NCBI GenBank assembly: GCA_963707975.1
Contig: OY970177.1
Location: 1,798,001 to 1,862,000 of the forward strand
Reading direction: 5' to 3'
From: CAVVXX01 sp963707975
GTDB taxonomy: Bacteria; Pseudomonadota; Alphaproteobacteria; Micropepsales; Micropepsaceae
Length of the DNA: 64,000 nt
Positions 54,025-63,743 of the stretch are shown here, piece after piece. The stretch's first letter is position 1. Each line of letters opens with the position of its first letter. The notes under the pieces were generated by a model that made no database searches, was not told the DNA's origin, and saw only the letters and a program-made list of their open reading frames with translations. The position numbers were made by a program, and so were the translations under genes.

Positions 54025-54964
54025 ATGGCGAATATCACCGCCGAGATGGTGAAGGACCTGCGCGACAAAACCGGCGCGGGCATGATGGATTGCAAGGCGG
54101 CGCTGACCGAGACGAAAGGCGATATGGAAGCGGCCATCGACTGGCTGCGCAAGAAGGGCATTTCCAAGGCTGCCAAGAAGGCCGGGCGCGTCGCCGCCGA
54201 AGGCCTGATCGGCGTCAAGACCGTCAGGGCAAGCGCGGCGCGCTGGTGGAGGTCAACTGCCGAAACCGATTTCGTCGCGCGCAACGAAGACTTCAAGGAT
54301 TTCGTCCGCACGGCGAACGGCAATGTCTTCGTGGTCGGCAGCCAGCGTGGAAAAACTGCTTGCCGCGCCGCACGCAAAGGGCGCAGCCACCGTCCGGCGA
54401 AGTGCTGACCGAATCTGGTCGCCAAGATCGGCGAGAACATGCAGCGTGCGCCGCGCCGCCGCACTTTCGGTGTCCCGGGCGTGGTCGCGAGCCTATGTGC
54501 ACAACGCGGTCGTCGCCCGATCTCGGCAAGATCGGCGTGCTGGTGGCGCTGAAATCGACTGCCGACCGAGGACAAGCTGCTGCCCTTGGGCAAGCAGCTC
54601 GCCATGCATGTGGCGGCAGCCTCGCCGCTTGCGGTCGCAGCTGACGCGCTCGATCCCAAGAGTGGTCGCCCGCGAGCGCGCCATCTCAGCCGAACAGGCG
54701 CGCGCCAGTCCGGCAAGCCGGAAAACGTCATCGAGAAGATGATCGAAGGCCGCATGCGCAAATTCTACGAAGAGACGGTGCTGCTGTCGCAGATCTTCGT
54801 CATCGACGGCGAGACGCCCAGTCGCCAAGGTGATCGAAAAGGCGTCCAAGGATCTGGGCGCGCCCGTCCGCATCGCGGGCTTCGTGCGCTTCCAGGTGGG
54901 CGAGGGCATCGAAAAGGAGGAAACCGACTTCGCCGCCGAAGTAAAGGCCGCCGCCGGGCATTGA
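54025..54964 (+). CDS. tsf: Elongation factor Ts, many apparent single-base insertions
   Basis: The nucleotide exchange factor of EF-Tu. The N-terminal UBA-like part is clean: MANITAEMVKDLRDKTGAGM, MDCKAALTETKGDMEAAIDW. Then AETDFVARNEDFKDFVRTA, KIGVLVALKSTAD, QLAMHVAAASPLAVAADALD, KPENVIEKMIEGRMRKFYEE and VLLSQIFVIDGETP follow in changing frames. Insertions start near 54226 and are densest between 54340 and 54720, down to about 40 bases apart. The net shift is +1, and the last frame ends VGEGIEKEETDFAAEVKAAAGH. Confidence 0.92.
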
Positions 54965-54973
54965 TTGCAGCTG

Positions 54974-55047
54974 CCTCATCCTTCGACAAGCTCAGGGTGA
55001 GGCGTCTATCCTGATGCCCTCATGCTGAGCTTGTCGAAGCATGAGGG
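54974..55047. repeat. Paired inverted palindromic repeat (family 1, copy d)
   Basis: Unit 1 is 54974-55002 (core CTTCGACAAGCTCAG) and unit 2 is 55017-55047 (core CTGAGCTTGTCGAAG), opposite orientations, 14 bases apart, between tsf and pyrH. Both hairpins have near-perfect stems. Confidence 0.85.
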
Positions 55048-55066
55048 CAACGCTAAGGAAGCTCGC

Positions 55067-55791
55067 ATGAGCGCAGCCCCCCACTATCGCCGTGTCCTCC
55101 TGAAGGTCTCGGGCGAGGCGTTGATGGGGGACGCGAATTACGGCATCGACATCGGCTCGCTCGAGCGCATCGCCAGCGAAGTGCAAGCACAGCCGCCGCG
55201 CTCGGCACGCAAATCTGCATGGTCATCGGCGGCGGCAATATCTTTCGCGGTCTGTCGGGCGCCGCCGAGGGCATCGACCGCGCCACCGCCGATTACATGG
55301 GCATGCTGGCGACCGTGATGAACGCGCTGGCCATGCAGGCGGCGCTGGAGCGCATGGACCTGCCCACGCCGCGTGCAGTCGGCCATTCCTATGAGCAACG
55401 TCTGCGAGCCCTATATCCGCCGGCGCGCCATCCGCCACATGGAGAAGGGCCGGGTGGTGATTTTCGCGGCCGGCACCGGCAATCCGTTCTTCACCACCGA
55501 CACGGCGGCCGCCTTGCGTGCGGCCGAAATGAATTGCGACGCCATGCTGAAGGCGACGCAGGTGGACGGCGTCTACAGCGCCGACCCGAAAAAGGTGCCG
55601 GATGCCAAGCGCTACGACAGGCTCAGCTACCATGAAGTGTTATCGCGCGATCTCAAGGTGATGGACGCCTCGGCTGTCAGCCTGTCGCGCGAGAACGGCA
55701 TCCCCATCATCGTCTTTTCCATCCACGAAAAGGGCGCGCCTGGCCGCTGTTCTCCAGGGCAAGGGCCGCTGCGACCATCATCGAGCGATAA
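55067..55791 (+). CDS. pyrH: Uridylate kinase, about five apparent single-base insertions
   Basis: Phosphorylates UMP to UDP. Starts MSAAPHYRRVLLKVSGEALM (AAGGA upstream). Other frames give MVIGGGNIFRGLSGAAEGID, RATADYMGMLATVMNALAMQ, GRVVIFAAGTGNPFFTTDTA, KATQVDGVYSADPKK and ENGIPIIVFSIHEKG. Corrections are needed near 55187-55190 (two bases), 55371, 55745 and 55772. The corrected product has 239 residues, the usual length, ending RCTIIER. Confidence 0.92.
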
Positions 55792-55833
55792 GCCATAATG
55801 GCGGGGTAAGCCTCGCTTTGAGGGAGAATGACC

Positions 55834-56404
55834 ATGGCTGCGGCACAGCCCTATAACAAGGAAGACATGAACCGGCGCATGAAGGGCGCCGTGGACACGC
55901 TAAAACAGCGAATTCGCTGGCCTGCGCACGGGCCGCGCGAGCCCCGCGCTGCTCGATCCGGTAAGCGTGGAGGCCTATGGCAAGCCCATGCCCATCAACC
56001 AGGTGGGTACGATCTCGCACGCCCGAGCCGCGCATGCTGACCGTGCAGGTGTGGGACAAGGGCCTGGTGAAGGCGGTGGACAAGGCCATCCGCGACGCAG
56101 GCCTGGGGCTCAATCCGCAAATGGATGGCCAGTTGCTGCGCATTCCCATACCGGAGCTGAACGAGGAACGCCGCAAGGAGCTGACCAAGCTCGCCGCGAA
56201 ATATGCCGAAGCCGCGCGTGTCGCAGTGCGCAATGTGCGCCGCGACGGCATGGACCATTCTGAAGAAGCTCGAGAAGGACCACAAGATGGGCCAGGACGA
56301 GCATCACAAGCATTGGCGACGAACTGCAAAAGCTGACCGATGAGCACGTGAAGGAAATCGATGCCCTGCTGCACGCCAAGGACCAGGAAATCATGCAGGT
56401 GTGA
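55834..56404 (+). CDS. frr: Ribosome recycling factor, four apparent +1 frameshifts
   Basis: Splits post-termination ribosomes with EF-G. Starts MAAAQPYNKEDMNRRMKGAV after GAGGGAG. Corrected frames give FAGLRTGRASPALLDPVSVE, AYGKPMPINQVGTIS, TPEPRMLTVQVWDKGLVKAV and LRIPIPELNEERRKELTKLA, with VRNVRRDGMD. Extra bases lie near 55909, 56022, 56261 and 56317. Removing them gives exactly 188 residues, the family length. Confidence 0.93.
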
Positions 56405-56435
56405 TAAGCGTGCGGGGGCCGCGAAGGAGTAAATT

Positions 56436-57211
<776 letters not shown>

Positions 57212-57215
<4 letters not shown>

Positions 57216-58081
57216 GCATGCGCGAGACGCCTGTGGTCGAAACGGCGGCGCCAGTTTCTTCGCGCTTTGAGTGGATTGCGCGGGCCATTTCCGGCGTGGT
57301 GATGGCATTGGCGGCCATTGCAGGCGTCGCAGGCGGCGGGTTGTTTTTCCCGCTCATCATCGCCATCGCGGCCATCGCCGGCTTGCGCGAATGGCATCGT
57401 CTCATCAATGGTGGCGCGCCCCGCCACGGCATCACGCCGGAAATGATCGCCACATCGACGGCCGTCATTGCCGGCGTGCTGTATATTTATTTCGAGCACT
57501 CGTCGGCCCTGCCGATGCTGATCCTGGTTCTTGGCGGCGGGCTCGCGGGCCTTTTTGCGGCGCTACGCAATTCGCCGGTGCTGCTGCATGCGGTAGGGGC
57601 GCTTTATATCGGAGGGCCTGCGCTGGCGCTGGTGGCGCTCAGGCAGGATCACGCGCATGGCGGCTGGATCGTGCTCGGCCTTTTCATTGCCGTATGGGCG
57701 GCCGATATCGGCGCTCTCTATATTGGGCGACTGATCGGCGGGCCGAAGCTCGCGCCCGCGCTCTCGCCCAACAAGACCTGGGCCGGCTTCTGGGGTGGGG
57801 TGATTGCGGCCGCTTTGGGCGAGGCCATCTATGTCGCAGTGCTTGGCGGCCCTATCGTTAACGCGTTGATATTCGGAGGCATTTTGGCGCTAGCCGGCCA
57901 TGCGGGCGATCTTTTCGAGTCTTGGGTCAAGCGTCGCTTCCGGGCTAAGAACAGCGGCACCATGATCCCCGGCCACGGCGGCATGCTCGATCGCGTCGAC
58001 AGTCTGTTGTTTGCTGCGCCCGTGGCGGCAGGCCTCGCGTTCCTCGCCCATTTTGATCCGGTCGCGGGGGTGACGTTGTGA
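57212..58081 (+). CDS. cdsA: Phosphatidate cytidylyltransferase
   Basis: Makes CDP-diacylglycerol for phospholipids. 289 residues with about seven membrane spans after a short cytosolic head. The CDP-alcohol signature is SWVKRRFRAKNSGTMIPGHG, followed by GMLDRVDSLLFAAPV. The GTG start overlaps uppS; an ATG two codons in (57218) is possible. It overlaps dxr by 4 bases. Confidence 0.96.
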
Positions 58082-59301
58082 CGGAAAACTTCTCGCCCGA
58101 TCTTGCCGCAGCGCTTGAGCGCAACGTCACCATTCTCGGCAGCACCGGATCGGTGGGCGCCAGCACGCTCGATGTCATCGCGCATGCTCGCGCGCGTTAC
58201 GGCGCGGGCGCGTTCCCGCTGGAAGCAATCACCGCGCAGCGCAATGTGGCAAAACTCGCCGAGCAGGCGCGGGCATTTCACGCACGCGTGGCCGTTATTG
58301 CCGATGCTGATCTAGTCACAGCACTTAAGGACGCGCTGACCGGCACCGGCGTCGAGGCGATGGCGGGGCCGGAAGCGGTCACGGAAGTGGCCTCGCGCCC
58401 GGCCGATATCGTGATGGCGGCGATTGTGGGCGCGGCGGGCTTGGCGCCGACGCTTGCGGCCGTCGGGCAGGGCGGCATCGTGGCGCTCGCCAACAAGGAA
58501 TGCGTGGTTGCGGCCGGCGAAGTATTGCGCCGTGCGATAGCGCGCTCGCGCGCTTCGCTCATCCCGGTGGATTCCGAGCACAATGCCGCGTTTCAGTTGC
58601 TGGAATTCGGTCAGCTCGAGGCAATCGAAAAGGTGACGCTCACAGCCTCGGGCGGCCCGTTTCATACCTGGGCGCTTGAGCGCATGGCGAAAGCCACACC
58701 AGAAGAAGCTGTGCATCACCCGAACTGGCGCATGGGCCAGAAGATCTCGGTGGACAGCGCAACGCTGATGAACAAAGGCCTGGAACTGATCGAAGCGCAT
58801 GTCCTCTTCCACCTCGCGCCTGACAGGCTCGACGTGCTGGTGCACCCCCAATCCATTGTCCACTGCCTCGTCGCTTACACCGACGGCTCGGTGCTGGCGC
58901 ACATGGCGGCGCCCGATATGCGCACGCCCATCGCCCATGCACTGGCCTGGCCAGAACGCATGGAGAGCCCTGCGCGCAAGCTCGATCTGGTTGCCGCTTC
59001 AGGCCTCACTTTCGAGCGTCCGGATGCCGCGCGTTTTCCCTGTTTAACGCTGGCAAAAGCTTGCTTGCAGGCCGGCGGCGCCGCGCCTACCATTTTGAAT
59101 GCGGCCAACGAAATTGCAGTCGAGCATTTTCTAAACCGGCGCATCGGCTTTCTCGGCATTGCCACGACAGTCGAACGCACGCTCGATGCGCTTGCCCGCG
59201 AGATGAATGGGTCAGCGCCCAGCACCCTTGCAGAGGTGCAGGCGCTCGATGGCGCCGCGAGGGCATTTGCCCGTGACGCCTGTGCCGCGGCCGCGGCCTA
59301 G
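58078..59301 (+). CDS. dxr: 1-deoxy-D-xylulose 5-phosphate reductoisomerase
   Basis: The committed NADPH-dependent step of the MEP isoprenoid pathway. 407 residues. NADPH site VTILGSTGSVGASTLDVI, metal and substrate sites VALANKECVVAAGE, PVDSEHNAAFQLL, LTASGGPFHTW and MNKGLELIEAHVLF, with HPQSIVHCLVAYTDGSVLA. The GTG start overlaps cdsA. Confidence 0.97.
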   Translation: MTENFSPDLAAALERNVTILGSTGSVGASTLDVIAHARARYGAGAFPLEAITAQRNVAKLAEQARAFHARVAVIADADLVTALKDALTGTGVEAMAGPEAVTEVASRPADIVMAAIVGAAGLAPTLAAVGQGGIVALANKECVVAAGEVLRRAIARSRASLIPVDSEHNAAFQLLEFGQLEAIEKVTLTASGGPFHTWALERMAKATPEEAVHHPNWRMGQKISVDSATLMNKGLELIEAHVLFHLAPDRLDVLVHPQSIVHCLVAYTDGSVLAHMAAPDMRTPIAHALAWPERMESPARKLDLVAASGLTFERPDAARFPCLTLAKACLQAGGAAPTILNAANEIAVEHFLNRRIGFLGIATTVERTLDALAREMNGSAPSTLAEVQALDGAARAFARDACAAAAA

Positions 59302-59322
59302 TTGGGTGAAAGTGGTGCGCGC

Positions 59323-60444
59323 ATGTACGATGTCATAAGGGGATTTTTCTCGTGGGTGGGATTGGGGCTTCCTTCCTTCCTGCTGGTCATCACCGTTGTC
59401 GTGTTCTTTCACGAGCTCGGCCACTTTCTGGTCGGACGCTTTTTTGGCGTGAAAGTGGAAATGTTCTCCATCGGCTTCGGCAAGGAAATCTTCGGCTGGA
59501 CCGACCGTCACGGCACGCGCTGGAAGATTTCATGGCTGCCTTTCGGCGGTTATGTGCGTTTCGCCGGGGACTTGGATGCGTCGAGCCGACCCGATGAAAC
59601 AGTGAAGAAGAAAGCGCTAACCGCCAAAGAACGCAAAGCGATGTTGCAGTTCAAGCCGCTGCCGCAGCGCGCGGCCGTGGTGGCCGCGGGACCCATCGCG
59701 AATTTCCTGCTCGCCATCTTGATTTTCGCGGGCCTCTATATGTTCACCGGCAAACCCGCCGAGCCGCCCATCATCGCCGAAGTGGCGCAAGGTTCGGCGG
59801 CGTCGGCCGCTGGCCTGAAAGCGGGCGACATCATCCGCGCCGTCAATGGCACACCGGTGACAACATTCATCGGGTTGCAGCGCGCTATTGTCACCAGCCC
59901 CGAGCGCGCGCTCGTCCTTGCGGTGCAACGCAATGGCGCGAATCTGAATGTGAACGCCACGCCGCACCACGAAGAGATTAAAGATAGTTCAGGTCAAACT
60001 CACGTCATTGGCCGGTTAGGAATCACCAACACCTTTGTTTCCGTGGGGCCGGTGGAGGCTTTAGGTTTGGCTACCTCCGAGACCTGGTACATTATCGACC
60101 AAACAATGCGCTATGTTGGTGGCCTGCTGATGGGGCAGGAAAGTACGCGCGATTTGAGCGGGCCCCTGGGCATAGCCAAGGTCTCCGGCGATATGGCGCA
60201 GGCGGGGGTACTCGCACTGGTAAATTTAATTGCGTTACTGTCGGTTAGTATCGGACTTATCAATCTTTTTCCTATTCCGGTGCTCGACGGCGGCCACCTT
60301 CTGTACTATGGATTTGAGGCGGTTTTGGGTAAGCCGCTAGGAGCACGCGCTCAGGAGGTGGGGTTCCGGCTGGGGCTGGCCTTGGTGCTAAGCCTTATGC
60401 TGCTCGCGACCTTTAATGATCTTATCCGGCTTAAGCTTTTTTGA
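59323..60444 (+). CDS. rseP: RIP metalloprotease RseP (site-2 protease)
   Basis: An intramembrane zinc protease that cleaves anti-sigma factors and signal-peptide remnants. 373 residues. HEXXH motif H30ELGH34, GFGKEIFGW, one PDZ domain (about residues 140-215: PIIAEVAQGSAASAAGLKAGD) and the C-terminal metal motif PVLDGGHLLYYGFEAV. The ATG at 59323 fits the family; the frame is open to a TTG at 59302. It is placed between dxr and bamA as usual. Confidence 0.96.
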   Translation: MYDVIRGFFSWVGLGLPSFLLVITVVVFFHELGHFLVGRFFGVKVEMFSIGFGKEIFGWTDRHGTRWKISWLPFGGYVRFAGDLDASSRPDETVKKKALTAKERKAMLQFKPLPQRAAVVAAGPIANFLLAILIFAGLYMFTGKPAEPPIIAEVAQGSAASAAGLKAGDIIRAVNGTPVTTFIGLQRAIVTSPERALVLAVQRNGANLNVNATPHHEEIKDSSGQTHVIGRLGITNTFVSVGPVEALGLATSETWYIIDQTMRYVGGLLMGQESTRDLSGPLGIAKVSGDMAQAGVLALVNLIALLSVSIGLINLFPIPVLDGGHLLYYGFEAVLGKPLGARAQEVGFRLGLALVLSLMLLATFNDLIRLKLF

Positions 60445-60500
60445 TGGTAATCCACGCGCCACGGCCCGCAAGGCCCACAGCGAAAAATGAAGGCGAGTCG

Positions 60501-62948
60501 ATGACCTTTGGTGGGCAAGTTTCTGCCGGCAGGTGCCGGGCCATCGCTTTTGCCGTGGCCTTTTTTTTGGTGCCATTGGCCGCGGGCCACGCGGAAGGCG
60601 CGGCTACGCCCGCCGTAACGCAACCCGCTGCTACTCAACCTGCCGCCCCATCCGCGCCTGTCGCATCCGGCATCGTTCGTAACATCGCCGTCGAGGGCAC
60701 CCAGCGCATCGAAGCAGCGACGGTCGTTTCCTATTTACTGCTTCACGAAGGCGATGTGTATGACGACGCAGCCGCCGACCGCTCACTGAAAGCACTGTTT
60801 GCCACCGGCCTGTTCGCCGACGTGAAAATGAATTGGGACGGTTCGAAGCTGACTGTGCATGTGGTCGAAAACCCTATCATCAACCAGGTCGTCTTCGAAG
60901 GGAATTCGAAGTTATCGGAAAAGGATCTCACCAAAGAAGTGCAGACCAAACCGCGCATGGTGTTCACGCGCGCGAGGGTGCAGGCCGATGTCGGGCGCCT
61001 AGTCGAGCTTTACCGCCGCGATGGCCATTTCGCCGCGACCGTCGAGCCCAAAATCATCCAGCGCCCGCAGAACCGGGTAGATCTGATTTTCGAAATTAAT
61101 GAAGGCCACGCCACCGGCATTTCGCGCATCAATTTCATTGGCAATAAGGTCTTCGACGACGACACGCTGAAAGACCAGATCGTCACCTCCGAGAGCGCCT
61201 GGTGGAAAGTTCTTTCCTCTAACGACAATTACGATCCCGACCGGCTTACCTTCGACCGCGAACAGCTTCGCCGCTTCTACCTGAAGCATGGTTATGCAGA
61301 TTTCCGGGTCATTTCGGCGGTGGCCGAGCTCACCCCCGACCGCAGCTCGTTTTTCGTCACCTTCACGGTGGAAGAAGGCGAGCAATACAAATTCGGCAAG
61401 ATCAACATCAATTCGCAGATCAAGGATCTGCATCCTGCCGACTTGATGCCGCTGGCTAAAACCGTACAGGGCGACGTTTACAATGCAGAGCTGCTCGACA
61501 AAACCATTGAAGCGTTGACCTTCGCCGCCGGCACCAAGGGCTTCGTGTTTGTCGACATTCATCCGCGCGTGGACCGCAACAAGGCCACCCACACACTGAA
61601 CATCACCTACCGCATCGATCCGGGAAAGCGCGTTTATGTCGAGAAAATCAATATTCTGGGCAACACGCGCACGCTCGATAAGGTGATTCGCCGTGAATTC
61701 CGCTTGGCGGAAGGAGACGCGTTCAACCGTGTGCTGGTCGACCGCTCGCGCACGCGCATCCGCGCGCTTGGCTTCTTCAAGGATGTGGACATCAAGGAAG
61801 AACCGGGTTCGGCGCCGGACCGCACCGTGTTGAATGTGACCGTCAAGGAACAGGCTACCGGCGAATTGTCGGTCGGCGGCGGCTATTCCACGCAGGAACA
61901 GTTCCTGGCCCAAGTCAGCTATACGGAGCGCAATTTGTTCGGCCAAGGCCAATTCATGCGCGCTAGCGTTTCCTACAGTCAAATTCAGCAACAATATGAT
62001 CTTGCCTTTACCGAGCCGTACTTCCTCGACCGGCCTTTGGCTGCCGGGTTCAATCTTTACCGTGTGCAAACGGATTTCACGCAGGCCGACTACCAGTCGA
62101 CGTCATCAGCGGCAAGCATCCTTTTGGGCTTTCCGGTCTCGGAATATGGCCGCATTACGCCTCGTTATACCTATAAAATCGATAGTCTTACCGCCGATAC
62201 CAACGCGCCCCTCGCCATTCAATTGGCTGCGGAGAATAATGTCACGACTTCGCTGCTTGGTTATTCCTACATCTATGATACCCGTGATGATCCCATCAAG
62301 CCCGCGAAGGGAATAGTCTTTTCGCTCAGTCAGGATATTGCGGGTTTTGGCGGTGATCTAAAATATCTGCGGAACGAAGGCAGCCTCATATTTTATCACA
62401 GCCTGTTCGACGACGACTGGATCGGCTCTTTCTCACTTAGTGGCGGCTATATCAACGGTTATGATGGCCAGGACATTCGAGTGAATGACCGCTTTTTCAA
62501 AGGTGCGAGTTCCTTCCGCGGGTTTGCGATCGCGGGCGTTGGCCCCCGTGAAACCTCTCCCTGCGCGACGACCACCGATCCGGCTACGGGTCAGCTCGAA
62601 TGTATTCCCGGCACCAAGAAGCAAACCGCCGCCTTGGGCGGCGATGCCTATGCCATCGGTACGGTGGAAGTGCGCATTCCGGATTTCCTGCCAGAGGATT
62701 ATGGCATAGGATTTTCCCTGTTTTCGGATTTTGGTACGGTCGGCATAATCTCAGGCGCGCACCCCGCGTGTACGTCCACGAGTTTAACTTGCATCCACGA
62801 TGATCTGGCATTCCGTGCATCGGCGGGAGTTACGTTGCGCTGGAAGTCGCCTTTCGGTCCGGTGCAAATCGATATAGGCTACCCTGTGGTGAAGCAGCCT
62901 TATGACAAGATCCAGGCGCTTAATTTCAACGCCGGGACCACATTCTAA
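60501..62948 (+). CDS. bamA: Outer membrane protein assembly factor BamA
   Basis: The central subunit of the BAM complex that inserts beta-barrels. About 815 residues: a signal peptide (AVAFFLVPLAAGHAEGA), an Ala/Pro/Thr linker, five POTRA domains (from IVRNIAVEGTQRIEAATVVS to about residue 400), then a 16-stranded barrel with the RGF-type lid motif SFRGFAIAGVGPRE and a terminal Phe (NFNAGTTF). The ATG at 60501 gives a good signal peptide; the frame is open to 60441, which would overlap rseP by 4 bases. Confidence 0.96.
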   Translation: MTFGGQVSAGRCRAIAFAVAFFLVPLAAGHAEGAATPAVTQPAATQPAAPSAPVASGIVRNIAVEGTQRIEAATVVSYLLLHEGDVYDDAAADRSLKALFATGLFADVKMNWDGSKLTVHVVENPIINQVVFEGNSKLSEKDLTKEVQTKPRMVFTRARVQADVGRLVELYRRDGHFAATVEPKIIQRPQNRVDLIFEINEGHATGISRINFIGNKVFDDDTLKDQIVTSESAWWKVLSSNDNYDPDRLTFDREQLRRFYLKHGYADFRVISAVAELTPDRSSFFVTFTVEEGEQYKFGKININSQIKDLHPADLMPLAKTVQGDVYNAELLDKTIEALTFAAGTKGFVFVDIHPRVDRNKATHTLNITYRIDPGKRVYVEKINILGNTRTLDKVIRREFRLAEGDAFNRVLVDRSRTRIRALGFFKDVDIKEEPGSAPDRTVLNVTVKEQATGELSVGGGYSTQEQFLAQVSYTERNLFGQGQFMRASVSYSQIQQQYDLAFTEPYFLDRPLAAGFNLYRVQTDFTQADYQSTSSAASILLGFPVSEYGRITPRYTYKIDSLTADTNAPLAIQLAAENNVTTSLLGYSYIYDTRDDPIKPAKGIVFSLSQDIAGFGGDLKYLRNEGSLIFYHSLFDDDWIGSFSLSGGYINGYDGQDIRVNDRFFKGASSFRGFAIAGVGPRETSPCATTTDPATGQLECIPGTKKQTAALGGDAYAIGTVEVRIPDFLPEDYGIGFSLFSDFGTVGIISGAHPACTSTSLTCIHDDLAFRASAGVTLRWKSPFGPVQIDIGYPVVKQPYDKIQALNFNAGTTF

Positions 62949-62985
62949 ATAACAAGACCCTCAGAAAAACAGGATTCCAAATTCC

Positions 62986-63690
62986 ATGACACCTTCAACC
63001 AAGCGCCTCCTGCTTGCTGCCTGCGCGGTCGTTGCCCTGCTGATCATTGGCGGCGTCGTGTATGTGGTGGTCAGCAAAATGGGCTCATCTTCAACCGAAA
63101 CGGCGGCCTCGCCCGCTGCCACGCCGGGCTTGCCAGCGGCATCGGCAAGCACGACATCAACGCCAACGCCAAAAATTCTGGTCATTGATCGCTCTGCGAT
63201 TTTGCGCCAATCGGTTGCCGGGAAGGACATGATCATGCAGATCGATGCCTTGTCGAAGTCCGCCGAAACGGAATTCAAGGGCGAAGAAGACAAGTTGCGC
63301 AGCGATGCGCAGGCCTTGCAGCAGCAAATGGCGGTTTTGGCGCCAGAAGTGCGCTCCCAAAAGACAAAGGAATTCGACGCCCGTCAGCAGGCGCTGCAAA
63401 AGAAAGTACAAGACAGGCAGAATCAGATTCAGGCGGGCGTCTACAAGGCGCGCAAGCAGATCGAGGATGCGCTGGGACCCATTCTGGAAGCACTGATGAC
63501 CGAACGCGGCGCCAATCTCTTGTTTGACCGCAACGCGATCGTGCTGGGTACGGTCGATGTGGACGTCACCGGCGTGGCGATCCAGCGGCTCGATCAGAAG
63601 CTCTCCAAGGTCAAGGTCGAACTGACCGATCCAGCTACCATTGGCATGCCGGTGCAGCAACCGGGCGCCCAGAAGCCACCGCAGCAATAA
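62986..63690 (+). CDS. OmpH/Skp-family periplasmic chaperone with N-terminal membrane anchor
   Basis: 234 residues. Residues about 8-30 (LLLAACAVVALLIIGGVVYVVV) form a hydrophobic helix with no evident signal peptidase site, followed by a Ser/Thr/Pro/Ala linker (about 33-62). The OmpH domain follows: KILVIDRSAILRQS, then a long coiled coil rich in Gln, Lys and Glu (about 80-160) and the domain closure ANLLFDRNAIVLGTVDVDVT. It ends in a Pro/Gln tail. Skp is normally a free soluble trimer, so a membrane-tethered form is an inference. The position between bamA and lpxD is conserved. Confidence 0.88.
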   Translation: MTPSTKRLLLAACAVVALLIIGGVVYVVVSKMGSSSTETAASPAATPGLPAASASTTSTPTPKILVIDRSAILRQSVAGKDMIMQIDALSKSAETEFKGEEDKLRSDAQALQQQMAVLAPEVRSQKTKEFDARQQALQKKVQDRQNQIQAGVYKARKQIEDALGPILEALMTERGANLLFDRNAIVLGTVDVDVTGVAIQRLDQKLSKVKVELTDPATIGMPVQQPGAQKPPQQ

Positions 63691-63743
63691 ATTGTGGGCG
63701 CGAAGCGGGTTACACCTGGCCCAGGGAAAAGGATGATCCGGTC

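Noticed and set aside
53557..54408. Apparent RpsB-EF-Ts fusion ORF of 283 codons
   Set aside because: The rpsB stop (53999-54001) is bypassed only because of an extra base near 53960. tsf has its own start at 54025, so the fusion is an artefact.
48360..56404. Programmed ribosomal frameshifting or pseudogenisation of dnaE, rpsB, tsf, pyrH and frr
   Set aside because: There are dozens of sites without shared slippery sequences, in genes that must work. Corrected lengths are exact. Sequence error explains it better.
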